64,000 bases of DNA from Rhizobium sp. WYCCWR10014. Its GTDB lineage: Bacteria > Pseudomonadota > Alphaproteobacteria > Rhizobiales > Rhizobiaceae. The stretch lies in the NCBI RefSeq assembly GCF_001657485.1, contig NZ_LXFU01000052.1, forward strand, positions 124,001-188,000. The letters are read 5' to 3'. Shown here piece by piece: positions 19,489 to 29,413 of the stretch. The notes beneath the pieces are model-generated. The model searched no databases. It saw only the letters and a program-made list of their open reading frames with translations, and was not told where the DNA came from. Position 1 is the stretch's first letter, and the number at the start of each line of letters is the position of its first letter. The translations under genes were made by a program, and so were the position numbers.

Positions 19489-22400
19489 GTGAGCAACCAA
19501 TCCAGCGAATTCGCGCGCGACAGCGTTGCGGTAGACAGCCTCAATGGGCATGACCACAAAACGATGGCGTTCGACGACGCCAGCGCGCTTCTGGAAGTCC
19601 TTGTCGCGGTCCGGCGCGGCGACTTTTCCGTACGGATGCGGTCCGACCTGACGGGTCTCACCGGCAAGGTCGCCGATGCCCTCAACGACATCATCGCCGC
19701 CAATCAGCGCATGGCCCAGCAGCTCGAGCATGTCGGGCAGGTGGTCGGCCGGGACGGGCGAACGAGCACGCGCGTACGCTTCGGCCTGTCGGACGGCTCC
19801 TGGTCCGAAATGGAAGGATCGATCAACGGTCTGATCGACGATCTCCTATGGCCGACGACTGCCGTCACGCGCACGATCACGGCAGTCGCCAAGGGAGATC
19901 TCCTGCGGACCGTGCCGCTGGATGTCGACGGGCGGCCGCTCAAAGGCGAGTTCCTGCGCTCGGCCGATATCGTCAATACGATGATCAAGCAGCTGAGCGT
20001 CTTCACTTCGGAAGTGACGCGCGTCGCGCGCGAGGTTGGCACCGACGGAAAGCTCGGCGGGCAGGCGCAGGTGCCGGAGGTGACGGGCGTCTGGAAGGAT
20101 CTCACCGAAAGCGTGAACTCGATGGCGTCGAACCTGACGGCGCAGGTGCGTAACATCGCGGAAGTGACGATCGCCGTTGCGAACGGCGATCTTTCCAAGA
20201 AGATCACCGTCGACGTGCGCGGCGAGATCCTGCAACTTAAGGAAGCGATCAACACCATGGTCGACCAGCTTAGGTCCTTCGCCTCGGAGGTGACGCGCGT
20301 CGCCCGCGAGGTCGGCACCGAAGGCAAGCTCGGCGGACAGGCGCTGGTGCCCGGGGTGGCAGGCACCTGGAAGGATCTGACGGATTCCGTCAACGCCATG
20401 TGCGGCAACCTGACGGCGCAGGTGCGCAACATCGCCCAGGTGACGACGGCCGTGGCGCGCGGCGACCTGTCGCGCAAGATCACTGTCGACGTTTCCGGCG
20501 AAATCCTCGAGCTGAAGGAAACCATCAACACGATGGTCGACCAGTTGAACGGCTTTGCCGGTGAGGTGACTCGCGTGGCGCGTGAAGTCGGCACCGAAGG
20601 TCGGCTCGGCGGCCAGGCGCAAGTGCCAGGCGTCGCCGGCACTTGGAAGGACCTGACCGACAACGTCAATTCCATGGCCTCGAACCTCACGGCGCAGGTG
20701 CGCAACATCGCCGAAGTCTCGACCGCGATCGCCAATGGCGACCTGTCGAAGAAGATCACGGTGACGGTGTCGGGGGAAATCCTCGAGCTGAAGGAGACCA
20801 TCAATACGATGGTCGATCAGCTGAATGCCTTCGCTTCCGAAGTCACCCGCGTCGCTCGCGAAGTGGGCACGGAGGGACGGCTCGGCGGCCAGGCCAATGT
20901 GCGTGGCGTCGCCGGCACCTGGAAGGATCTGACCGAGAACGTCAACTCGATGGGCGGCAACCTGACAGCGCAGGTGCGCAATATCGCGGAGGTCTCGACC
21001 GCGATCGCCAATGGCGATCTGTCGAAGAAGATCACCGTCGACGTGAAGGGCGAGATCCTCGAATTGAAGGAGACCATCAATACGATGGTCGATCAGCTGA
21101 ATGCCTTCGCTTCGGAAGTGACCCGCGTCGCCCGCGAAGTGGGCACGGAGGGACGGCTCGGCGGCCAGGCCAATGTGCGCGGCGTCGCCGGCACCTGGAA
21201 GGACCTGACAGACAGCGTCAATTCCATGGCGTCCAACCTCACCGGGCAGGTGCGCAACATCGCCGAAGTCGCGACCGCCGTCGCCCAGGGAGACCTGTCG
21301 AAGAAGATCACCGTCACCGTGTCGGGCGAAATCCTCGAACTGAAGGAGACCATCAACACGATGGTCGATCAGCTCAACGGTTTTGCCGGTGAAGTCACGC
21401 GCGTGGCGCGCGAGGTCGGCACGGAAGGCCGGCTCGGCGGCCAGGCGAACGTGCTCGGCGTCGCCGGCACCTGGAAGGATCTGACCGACAGCGTCAATTC
21501 CATGGCGGGCAATCTGACGGCGCAGGTGCGCAACATCGCCGAAGTCTCGACTGCGATTGCCAATGGCGACCTGTCGAAGAAGATCACGGTGTCGGTCTCG
21601 GGTGAAATCCTCGAGCTCAAGGAAACGCTGAACACCATGGTCGATCAGTTGAACCGCTTCGCTTCCGAAGTGACGCGCGTCGCCCGCGAAGTCGGCACCG
21701 AGGGCAAGCTCGGCGGCCAGGCGCAGGTGCCGGGTGTCGCCGGCACCTGGAAGGACCTCACCGAAAACGTCAACTCCATGGCCTCCAACCTCACCGGTCA
21801 GGTCCGCAACATCGCCGAAGTCACGACGGCTGTGGCGCGCGGCGACCTGTCGCGCAAGATCACCGTCGACGTGAAGGGGGAAATCCTCGAGCTGAAGAAC
21901 ACCATCAACACGATGGTGGACCAGCTCAACGCCTTTGCCGGCGAAGTGACGCGCGTCGCGCGCGAAGTCGGCACCGAGGGCAAGCTCGGCGGCCAGGCGC
22001 AGGTCTCCGGCGTCGCCGGCACCTGGAAGGACCTGACCGACAGCGTCAACTCCATGGCGGGCAACCTGACGGCGCAGGTGCGCAACATCGCCGAGGTCGC
22101 CACCGCAATCGCCAATGGCGACCTGTCGCGCAAGATCACCGTCGACGTGCGCGGCGAAATCCTGCTCCTGAAGGATACGTTGAACACGATGGTCGATCAG
22201 CTTCGCTCGTTCGCCGGCGAGGTGACGCGTGTCGCCCGCGAAGTCGGCACCGATGGCAGGCTCGGCGGCCAGGCTGTCGTTCCAGGCGTCGCCGGCACCT
22301 GGAAGGACCTGACCGACAACGTCAACCTGCTCGCCGCCAATCTGACGACCCAGGTTCGAAACATTGCCGAAGTCACGACAGCCGTGGCGCGCGGCGACCT

Positions 22401-25400
22401 GTCGCGAAAGATCACCGTCGACGTGAAGGGAGAAATCCTCGAACTGAAGAACACCATCAATACGATGGTGGACCAGCTCAATGCCTTCGCCGGCGAAGTG
22501 ACGCGTGTGGCCCGCGAAGTCGGCACCGAAGGCAAGCTCGGCGGCCAGGCGCAGGTGCCTGGCGTCGCCGGCACCTGGAAAGACTTGACCGACACGGTCA
22601 ACGTCATGGCCGCCAACCTGACCGAGCAGGTCCGCGGCATCGTCAAGGTGGTGACGGCGGTGGCGAACGGTGACCTCGAGCAAAATCTCACCGTCGCATC
22701 CAAGGGCGAGGTGGCAGCCCTTGCCGAAACCATCAACAACATGACCAACACGCTCGCGACCTTTGCCGATCAGGTGACCACGGTTGCGCGTGAGGTGGGC
22801 GTGGAAGGCCGGCTCGGCGGTCAGGCGAATGTTCCGGGTACCGCGGGAACCTGGAAGGACTTGACCGGCAACGTCAACCTGCTTGCCGCCAATCTGACGA
22901 CGCAGGTGCGCGCCATCGCCGAGGTGGCGACCGCCGTCACCAAGGGTGACCTGACGCGCTCGATCAAGGTCGACGCGCGCGGCGAAGTGGCCGAGCTCAA
23001 GGACAACATCAACACGATGATCGACAACCTCAGGCTCACCACCGAGCGCAACACCGAGCAGGACTGGCTGAAGACCAACCTTGCGCGCTTCACCAACATG
23101 CTTCAGGGGCAGCGCGACCTGACGCTGGTCGGCAAGATGCTGCTGTCGGAGCTGGCGCCTCTGGTCGGTGCCCATCAGGGGGTCATCTACCAGGTGGATG
23201 CCGACGAGCGGCAGCCGGTATTGTCGCTGCTCTCCACCTATGCGCAAGGGGGCGAGTCGGCGCACCCGGCACGTCTCGAGTTCGGCCAGGGACTTGTCGG
23301 TCAGTGCGCCAGTGACGCTCGCCGCATCCTGATCACCAACCTTCCCGACAATGTCGTTCCGATAAGCTCCGGCGTGTTCACGACCCTGCCGAGAAGCGCC
23401 ATCGTGCTGCCGGTGCATTTCGAGGGGCAGGTGAAAGCAGTGATCGAGCTGGCTTCCGCCGGCGAATTCACCGAGTTGCAGCTGTCGTTCCTCGATCAAC
23501 TGACGACATCGATCGGCATCGTCCTCAACTCGATCGAAGCGACGATGCAGACCGAAGGCCTGCTCAAGCAGTCCCAGCAGCTCGCCGCCGAGCTGCAGAC
23601 GCAGCAGCGCGAACTGCAGCAGACCAACGAGCAGCTTGGACAGAAGGCGCAGCAGCTGGAGGAGCGCAACGTCGAAGTCGAGGCGAAGAACCAGGAAATC
23701 GAGCAGGCCCGGCGCGCGCTGGAGGAAAAGGCAACCGAGCTCGCGCTGACATCGAAGTACAAATCCGAATTCCTCGCCAACATGTCGCACGAGCTGCGCA
23801 CGCCTTTGAATTCGATCCTCATTCTCGGCCAGCAGCTGGGAGAAAACCCGGATGGCAACCTGTCGGGCAAACAGGTCGAGTTCGCAAAGACGATCCATGG
23901 CGCGGGAACCGATCTGCTGAACCTCATCAGCGACATCCTCGACCTGTCGAAGATCGAGTCCGGAACGGTCTCGGTCGATGCCGAGGAGATCTTCGTCAGC
24001 AACCTGCTCGAGATGATGGCGCGGCCATTCCGGCACGAGGCCGAAAACCGCAGCCTGTCGTTCTCGGTCGACGTCGGCGCTGATGTCGCAAAAAGCCTCA
24101 TCACGGATTCGAAGCGATTGCAGCAGATCCTCAAGAACCTGCTGTCGAATGCCTTCAAGTTCACCGCGCAGGGGGGCGTGACGCTTCGCGTGGCTTCGGC
24201 AACAAGCGGCTGGTCGTCCGATCACCCCTCGTTGAAGCATGCGCCTTCTGTCATCGCCTTCGAAGTCGTCGACACCGGCATCGGCATACCGCCTGAAAAA
24301 CAACGCATCATATTCGAGGCCTTCCAACAGGCGGATGCCTCGACAAGCCGCAAATACGGCGGCACCGGCCTCGGCCTGGCGATCAGCCGCGAACTGGCAA
24401 ACCTCTTGGGCGGCGAGATCCAGCTGCGCAGCACCCCTGGTGTCGGCAGCACCTTCGTTCTCTATCTGCCACTCACCTATGTCGGCGCCGGCGCGGTTGC
24501 GCCGAAGACCGTTCCGCCGGCAAATGTCGTGGAATTCGCCGAGGCGGCGGCACACCGCCGGGCCGAAAAACCGACCGAACATGTCGAAGACGATCGCCAC
24601 CAGATAGCGGCCGGCGACTCGGTGCTGCTCGTCGTCGAGGACGATGCGCATTACGCCCGCGTCCTGGTGGATCTCGCCCGCGACAACGGATTCAAGGTTC
24701 TGGTGGCGATGCGCGGCAGCGATGCTCTCGCCCTCGCGCAGGACTACAGGCCGGCGGCGATCTCGCTCGACATCTTCCTGCCCGACATGCTCGGCTGGAC
24801 GGTGCTGAGCCAGCTCAAGCAGAATCCGCAGACGCGGCATATTCCGGTCCAGATCATCAGCCTCGACGAGGATCGCCAGCATGGGTTGACCCGCGGCGCC
24901 TTCGCCTTCATGAGCAAGCCGACGACGCCGGAAGGCCTCGGCAAGGCACTGTCGCGATTGAAGGCCTATGCGCAGCCGCGCCGCAAGCATCTGCTGCTCG
25001 TGGAAGACAACGAGGCCGAGCGTTTGAGCGTCACCGCCCTTCTCGGACATGACGACATCGATATCACCAGCGTCGGCTCCGGATCGGAGGCTCTCGCCGC
25101 TCTTCGGCAGAATGCCGCCGACTGCGTGGTGCTCGACCTTTCCCTTCCCGACATGTCTGGCTTCGACGTGCTGGAGCAAATACGCGACGACGCCGAGATC
25201 GGTGAGGTGCCGGTGGTCGTGTTCACCGGCCGGGAGCTTTCCCCTGAGGAAGACGCGACATTGCACAGCATGGCCCGGAGCGTCGTGGTCAAGGGGGTCG
25301 AGTCACCCGAACGTCTGCTGGATGAGACGGCCCTGTTCCTGCACCGGGTTGTCGCCGACCTGCCCGCCGCAAAACAGGCAACGCTGCAGGACTTGCACAA

Positions 25401-25788
25401 CTCGGATGAGGATCTCGTCGGCGAGAGCGTGCTACTCGTCGACGACGATGCCCGCAACATCTTCGCGCTGAGCAGCGTCCTCGAGCGCCGGGGAATGAGG
25501 GTCCTGACCGCGACGACCGGCAGCGAAGCCATCGACGTCATCAATAACGAACCCTCTGTCGCGATCGTGCTGATGGATATCATGATGCCTGGAATGGACG
25601 GTTACGAGACGATGCAGGTCATCCGTTCGGAGCCACGGTTCCGGCGGCTGCCAATCCTGGCGCTGACGGCCAAGGCGATGAAGGGCGACCGCGAGAAATG
25701 CCTGGAAGCGGGCGCGTCCGACTACCTGGCGAAGCCGGTCAATACCGAACAGCTGTTGTCGGCTCTTCGCATGTGGCTGCATCGCTGA
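19489..25788 (+). CDS. Soluble poly-HAMP hybrid histidine kinase with GAF and three receiver domains
   Basis: 2099 residues, no transmembrane segment. Order: N-terminal HAMP-like units (about 30-170), eleven 92-residue repeats (172-1183), GAF (about 1195-1345), coiled coil (about 1350-1420), HisKA with H1434 (MSHELRTPLNS), HATPase with N and G boxes, then three receivers with phospho-acceptors D1761, D1883 and D2030. Each repeat holds a canonical HAMP (NGDLSKKITV...GEILELKETINTMVDQL) and a divergent HAMP-like partner (VAREVGTEGKLGGQ...VAGTWKDLTDSVN). The design recalls fungal group III kinases (Nik1/Os-1), which sense osmotic stress with fewer repeats. The start is GTG with AGGGGG 6 bases upstream. 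It is followed after 10 bases by a second hybrid kinase. Confidence 0.95.
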   Translation: MSNQSSEFARDSVAVDSLNGHDHKTMAFDDASALLEVLVAVRRGDFSVRMRSDLTGLTGKVADALNDIIAANQRMAQQLEHVGQVVGRDGRTSTRVRFGLSDGSWSEMEGSINGLIDDLLWPTTAVTRTITAVAKGDLLRTVPLDVDGRPLKGEFLRSADIVNTMIKQLSVFTSEVTRVAREVGTDGKLGGQAQVPEVTGVWKDLTESVNSMASNLTAQVRNIAEVTIAVANGDLSKKITVDVRGEILQLKEAINTMVDQLRSFASEVTRVAREVGTEGKLGGQALVPGVAGTWKDLTDSVNAMCGNLTAQVRNIAQVTTAVARGDLSRKITVDVSGEILELKETINTMVDQLNGFAGEVTRVAREVGTEGRLGGQAQVPGVAGTWKDLTDNVNSMASNLTAQVRNIAEVSTAIANGDLSKKITVTVSGEILELKETINTMVDQLNAFASEVTRVAREVGTEGRLGGQANVRGVAGTWKDLTENVNSMGGNLTAQVRNIAEVSTAIANGDLSKKITVDVKGEILELKETINTMVDQLNAFASEVTRVAREVGTEGRLGGQANVRGVAGTWKDLTDSVNSMASNLTGQVRNIAEVATAVAQGDLSKKITVTVSGEILELKETINTMVDQLNGFAGEVTRVAREVGTEGRLGGQANVLGVAGTWKDLTDSVNSMAGNLTAQVRNIAEVSTAIANGDLSKKITVSVSGEILELKETLNTMVDQLNRFASEVTRVAREVGTEGKLGGQAQVPGVAGTWKDLTENVNSMASNLTGQVRNIAEVTTAVARGDLSRKITVDVKGEILELKNTINTMVDQLNAFAGEVTRVAREVGTEGKLGGQAQVSGVAGTWKDLTDSVNSMAGNLTAQVRNIAEVATAIANGDLSRKITVDVRGEILLLKDTLNTMVDQLRSFAGEVTRVAREVGTDGRLGGQAVVPGVAGTWKDLTDNVNLLAANLTTQVRNIAEVTTAVARGDLSRKITVDVKGEILELKNTINTMVDQLNAFAGEVTRVAREVGTEGKLGGQAQVPGVAGTWKDLTDTVNVMAANLTEQVRGIVKVVTAVANGDLEQNLTVASKGEVAALAETINNMTNTLATFADQVTTVAREVGVEGRLGGQANVPGTAGTWKDLTGNVNLLAANLTTQVRAIAEVATAVTKGDLTRSIKVDARGEVAELKDNINTMIDNLRLTTERNTEQDWLKTNLARFTNMLQGQRDLTLVGKMLLSELAPLVGAHQGVIYQVDADERQPVLSLLSTYAQGGESAHPARLEFGQGLVGQCASDARRILITNLPDNVVPISSGVFTTLPRSAIVLPVHFEGQVKAVIELASAGEFTELQLSFLDQLTTSIGIVLNSIEATMQTEGLLKQSQQLAAELQTQQRELQQTNEQLGQKAQQLEERNVEVEAKNQEIEQARRALEEKATELALTSKYKSEFLANMSHELRTPLNSILILGQQLGENPDGNLSGKQVEFAKTIHGAGTDLLNLISDILDLSKIESGTVSVDAEEIFVSNLLEMMARPFRHEAENRSLSFSVDVGADVAKSLITDSKRLQQILKNLLSNAFKFTAQGGVTLRVASATSGWSSDHPSLKHAPSVIAFEVVDTGIGIPPEKQRIIFEAFQQADASTSRKYGGTGLGLAISRELANLLGGEIQLRSTPGVGSTFVLYLPLTYVGAGAVAPKTVPPANVVEFAEAAAHRRAEKPTEHVEDDRHQIAAGDSVLLVVEDDAHYARVLVDLARDNGFKVLVAMRGSDALALAQDYRPAAISLDIFLPDMLGWTVLSQLKQNPQTRHIPVQIISLDEDRQHGLTRGAFAFMSKPTTPEGLGKALSRLKAYAQPRRKHLLLVEDNEAERLSVTALLGHDDIDITSVGSGSEALAALRQNAADCVVLDLSLPDMSGFDVLEQIRDDAEIGEVPVVVFTGRELSPEEDATLHSMARSVVVKGVESPERLLDETALFLHRVVADLPAAKQATLQDLHNSDEDLVGESVLLVDDDARNIFALSSVLERRGMRVLTATTGSEAIDVINNEPSVAIVLMDIMMPGMDGYETMQVIRSEPRFRRLPILALTAKAMKGDREKCLEAGASDYLAKPVNTEQLLSALRMWLHR
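20002..23037 (+). repeat. Eleven in-frame 276-bp direct repeats encoding HAMP pairs
   Basis: The codon for Val of VTRVAREVG (VTTVAREVG in the last unit) recurs with an exact 276-base spacing, from 20014 (unit 1) through 20290 (unit 2) to 22774 (unit 11). Units 1-9 are very similar; units 10 and 11 diverge (EQNLTVASKGEVAALAETINN; VTTVAREVGVEG). No unit is shifted or truncated, so length is under coding constraint. Such arrays are prone to copy-number change by recombination and to assembly collapse. Confidence 0.95.
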
Positions 25789-25798
25789 GGATCTCGCC

Positions 25799-27475
25799 AT
25801 GAACCCCGTCAACATTCTCCTCGTCGACGACCAACCGGCAAAGCTCCTGAGTTACGAGGTCATACTCGAAGAGCTCCAAGAAAACCTCATCAAGGCGCAA
25901 TCCGCGCGCGAAGCCTTCGAGCACCTGTTGCGCACCGAGATCGCAGTGATCCTTGTCGATGTCTGCATGCCGGAACAGGATGGGTTCGAGCTCGTCAGCA
26001 TGATCCGGCAGCATCCGCGCTATCAGAACACGCCGATCATCTTCGTTTCAGCCGTGATGCTGGCGGAACCCGACCGGCTGCGCGGCTATGCGGTGGGCGC
26101 GGTCGACTATGTCTCCGTCCCGATCGTCCCCGAAGTGCTGAGAGCCAAGGTGCGGGTCTTCGCCGATCTCTACAGGAAGACGAGGGAACTCGAACGCCTG
26201 AACGCCGAGCTGGAGGCCCGCGTTCATCAGCGCACCGCCGAACTTGAGGCCTCGGCAGCGCAATTGCGTGAACTCAACGAGGAACTTGAGCATCGGATCG
26301 ATCAACGGACGCGCGAGCGCGAAGAGGCGCTCGCACAGCTGTTCGAGGCGCAGAAGCTCGACACGATCGGTCACCTGACGGGTGGCGTGGCGCACGACTT
26401 CAATAACCTTCTCATGGCGGTTCTCGGCAGCCTGAACCTTCTGAAGAAACGGCTTCCGGCCGATGAACGCAGCGAACGCCTGGTGACGAATGCGATTCAG
26501 GCGGCCGAGCGCGGCACGGCGCTGACCCAGCGCCTGCTTGCCTTCGCACGCCGCCAGGAACTCAAGCCGCAAGCGGTCGACTTCTTCAGGCTGTTCGAAA
26601 ACGTCGAGGATCTTCTCGCCAAGGCGGTGGGGCCGCGCATCGAAATCCGCAAAAGCATCCCGGCGGATCTGGCGCCCCTCCTGGTCGACAGCAACCAGTT
26701 GGAACTGGCGCTGCTTAACCTGTTCGTCAATGCGCGGGATGCGCTCGAAAGCGGCGGAGCCGTGACGGTTGCCGCGGCGGCAGCCGAAGACGCCCGGCCG
26801 ACCAGCCTCGCGGGCGGAAATTACATCAGGATTTCGGTCTCGGACGATGGCGAGGGGATGGACGAGGCAACGGTCTCGCGTGCCGCCGAGCCGTTTTTCA
26901 CCACCAAGGGGGTCGGCAAGGGCACCGGGCTCGGCCTGTCGATGGTGCATGGCCTGGCAGCGCAATCCGGCGGCTCGATCCAGATATCGAGCGTCAGGGG
27001 CAAGGGCACGACAGTTTCTCTGTGGCTGCCCGTTGCCGAAACCTTCGTCAAGGTGCAGCCGGCCGTCGAGCCTCCGGCGACGGAACCGTTGAAACCGGCG
27101 TCGCGGCCGCTTGCCATTCTGGTTGTCGACGACGATGCCCTTGTCAGGACGGGAACCGTGGCGATGCTGGAGGATCTCGGGCACCTGCCGCAGGAAGCGT
27201 CTTCCGCTTCCCAGGCTTTGGAATTCTTTGCTGACGGACAGGGTTGCGATCTCGTCATCACCGATCATGCCATGCCGGGGATGACGGGCGCCGAGCTTGC
27301 GCGCCACCTTCGCTCGTCCTTTCCAGGCCTGCCCATCATCCTGGCCTCGGGCTATGCCGAGTTTTCCGAGGATCATGGCCTCGGCCGGATGCTGCGGATG
27401 AAGAAGCCATTCACGCAGGAACAGCTTCAGGCGGCCATGGACCAGGCGCTCTCGGGCAAAGTCGCGGCGGCCTGA
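25799..27475 (+). CDS. REC-histidine kinase-REC hybrid sensor protein
   Basis: 558 residues, cytoplasmic. An N-terminal receiver (MNPVNILLVDDQPAK, acceptor D54 in ILVDVCMPEQDG) leads into a coiled coil rich in Glu and Arg (about 135-190). A HisKA-type dimerisation helix has H199 (GGVAHDFNNLLMAVLG), then a HATPase with G1/G2 boxes (DDGEGMDEA, GKGTGLGLSMVHG). A C-terminal receiver has acceptor D489 (VITDHAMPGMTGAEL). It begins 10 bases after the poly-HAMP kinase, and the stacked receivers suggest a phosphorelay between the two. No DNA-binding output domain is present in either, so the final effector is elsewhere. Confidence 0.94.
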   Translation: MNPVNILLVDDQPAKLLSYEVILEELQENLIKAQSAREAFEHLLRTEIAVILVDVCMPEQDGFELVSMIRQHPRYQNTPIIFVSAVMLAEPDRLRGYAVGAVDYVSVPIVPEVLRAKVRVFADLYRKTRELERLNAELEARVHQRTAELEASAAQLRELNEELEHRIDQRTREREEALAQLFEAQKLDTIGHLTGGVAHDFNNLLMAVLGSLNLLKKRLPADERSERLVTNAIQAAERGTALTQRLLAFARRQELKPQAVDFFRLFENVEDLLAKAVGPRIEIRKSIPADLAPLLVDSNQLELALLNLFVNARDALESGGAVTVAAAAAEDARPTSLAGGNYIRISVSDDGEGMDEATVSRAAEPFFTTKGVGKGTGLGLSMVHGLAAQSGGSIQISSVRGKGTTVSLWLPVAETFVKVQPAVEPPATEPLKPASRPLAILVVDDDALVRTGTVAMLEDLGHLPQEASSASQALEFFADGQGCDLVITDHAMPGMTGAELARHLRSSFPGLPIILASGYAEFSEDHGLGRMLRMKKPFTQEQLQAAMDQALSGKVAAA

Positions 27476-27541
27476 CGATCAAAGCGTAAACATGCCGAGG
27501 CGACCGGCGCGGCCATCCTGGTGATAGCGGCCGCTTTCGCG

Positions 27542-27583
27542 CGTCCGCTTGCGGACGAAACTTTTTGCTCCCGCAAAAGTTAC
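27542..27583 (+). terminator. Two adjacent hairpins, probable terminator of the kinase pair
   Basis: A perfect 7-bp stem (CGTCCGC at 27542-27548 with 27551-27557) is followed 4 bases later by five T. This run opens a second hairpin, AACTTTTTGC pairing with GCAAAAGTT around a short loop (about 27559-27583). It lies 67 bases after the kinase stop and before treZ. The loop of the first stem is only two bases, so the exact fold is uncertain. Confidence 0.5.
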
Positions 27584-27617
27584 CCAAATCCAATCTCACT
27601 TCATCGAAGGCTTTCCT

Positions 27618-29387
27618 TTGACCCAAATGACGTTCGGACCGGCATTCGCCGAAAAGGGCATTCTATTCCGCCTCTGGGCTCCCCTGCCTGAAAGCGTGTC
27701 GTTGAAGATCGAAGGCGCTGATCCGCGGCCGATGCAGGCGGTCGGAGACGGCTGGCACCACTGCACGGTCGCGGGTGCCAGTGTCGGTACGCAATACCGC
27801 TTCGTCCTGCCGGACGGTCTCGAAATTCCCGATCCCGCCTCACGGTTTCAGCCGCAGGATGTGCACGGACCGAGCGAAGTGGTCGACCTTTCCCTCTATC
27901 GCTGGAAGACGAGCGACTGGACCGGACGGCCTTGGGAAGAGATGGTCATCTACGAGATGCATATCGGCTGCTTCACACCGGAGGGAACTTTCAAGGCCGC
28001 GATCGAGCGGCTCGACCATCTGCAAGCGCTGGGCGTTACGGCGCTGCAGATCATGCCGCTTAGTGAATTTCCCGGCCGTTACAGCTGGGGTTATGATGGC
28101 GTGCTTCCCTATGCTCCAGACAGCAGCTACGGCCGGCCGGTAGATTTCATGGCGTTGGTGGACGCAGCGCACCAGCGCGGCATCGCGGTTTTCCTGGACG
28201 TGGTCTACAATCACTTCGGGCCGGACGGGAACTATATCCCCTCCTATGCGCCGCTCTTTACCGACCATCACAAGACGCCCTGGGGCAACGGCATCAACTA
28301 CGATGGCGATGGATCGGAGATGATCCGCGAGTTCATCATCCAGAATGCCATCTATTGGATCAGCGAGTTCAGGCTCGACGGTTTCCGCTTCGATGCCGTC
28401 CACGCCATCAAGGACGACAGCGCCGAGCATCTGCTTCACGCGCTTGCTCGCCGCGTCAGGGCCGCGGCCAGCGACCGGCATGTTCATCTGATCGTCGAAA
28501 ACGAGGAGAACGACAGCGACCTGTTGCAGCGTGACGAAAACGGGGAAGTGAAGCTGTTCACCGCCCAGTGGAACGACGACGTGCACCACGTGCTGCATAT
28601 CACTGCGACCGGAGAAACCTTCGGCTATTATGCCGATTACGCCGGTGATGCCGGCAAGCTCGGCCGAGCGCTGGCGGAAGGCTTCGTGTTTCAGGGAGAA
28701 CTTATGCCCTACCGCGGCGCAAGTCGCGGCAGGCCGAGCGGCCACCTCCCGCCCACCGCTTTCATCTCGTTCATCCAGAACCATGACCAGATCGGCAATC
28801 GGGCGCTGGGGGACCGGGTTCTGGCTTCGAGCCCGGCTGATGTCGCCAAGGCCGTCGCCGCCATTTACCTGCTGGCGCCTGAGATTCCGATGCTGTTCAT
28901 GGGCGAGGAATGGGGCGCCAAAGAGCCTTTCCCCTTCTTCTGCGATTTCGACGAGGATCTGAACGAGAAGGTCAGGAAAGGCCGTCGCGAGGAGCTTTCC
29001 CGTCTGCCGGGCTTCGACGCCGACGACCTTCTCGACCCGACGGCGCCATCGACCTTCGCCGCCGCCAAGCTGGACTGGTCCAAACTCGCCTCCTCGGAGG
29101 TCCTTGATTTTTACAGGACGCTTCTCGACCTCCGGCACCGAAGGATCGTGCCGTTGCTGAAGGGCGCCGGCGCCGGAAACGCGGTCTATCGCTCGGCGGG
29201 ATGCGCGCTCGCGGTGGATTGGACCCTGGCGCAAAACCGGCGTCTGCATCTGCACGCCAACCTCGGCGCCGAGGCGGCGCCGCTCGTCTCGCAGCAGGAC
29301 GACGGCGAGACGATCTTCGCTCTCGGCGGCCGCGACGGCGACGAACTCGCGCCCTGGACGGTGATCTGGAAAATCAGCGAGGCGTGA
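27618..29387 (+). CDS. treZ: Malto-oligosyltrehalose trehalohydrolase
   Basis: About 589 residues. It hydrolyses the alpha-1,4 bond next to the trehalose end of maltooligosyl-trehalose, releasing trehalose. An N-terminal sandwich domain precedes the GH13 barrel, with nucleophile D259 (FRFDAVHAIKDDS) and acid/base E294 (LIVENEEND); FISFIQNHDQIGNRALGDR is typical of TreZ. A TTG start at 27618 with AAGG 8 bases upstream is preferred; an ATG at 27627 and an earlier ATG at 27549 (inside the hairpin region) are alternatives. malQ follows by 26 bases. The usual partner treY, which makes the substrate, is not in this window. Confidence 0.93.
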   Translation: MTQMTFGPAFAEKGILFRLWAPLPESVSLKIEGADPRPMQAVGDGWHHCTVAGASVGTQYRFVLPDGLEIPDPASRFQPQDVHGPSEVVDLSLYRWKTSDWTGRPWEEMVIYEMHIGCFTPEGTFKAAIERLDHLQALGVTALQIMPLSEFPGRYSWGYDGVLPYAPDSSYGRPVDFMALVDAAHQRGIAVFLDVVYNHFGPDGNYIPSYAPLFTDHHKTPWGNGINYDGDGSEMIREFIIQNAIYWISEFRLDGFRFDAVHAIKDDSAEHLLHALARRVRAAASDRHVHLIVENEENDSDLLQRDENGEVKLFTAQWNDDVHHVLHITATGETFGYYADYAGDAGKLGRALAEGFVFQGELMPYRGASRGRPSGHLPPTAFISFIQNHDQIGNRALGDRVLASSPADVAKAVAAIYLLAPEIPMLFMGEEWGAKEPFPFFCDFDEDLNEKVRKGRREELSRLPGFDADDLLDPTAPSTFAAAKLDWSKLASSEVLDFYRTLLDLRHRRIVPLLKGAGAGNAVYRSAGCALAVDWTLAQNRRLHLHANLGAEAAPLVSQQDDGETIFALGGRDGDELAPWTVIWKISEA

Positions 29388-29413
29388 CGGCGTGCTGACA
29401 GGAAGGCCATCGA

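Noticed and set aside
19846..25266. Very long open frame on the minus strand across the poly-HAMP kinase
   Set aside because: It mirrors the repetitive high-GC coding strand; the plus-strand protein has clear kinase and receiver motifs, so the minus frame is a shadow.
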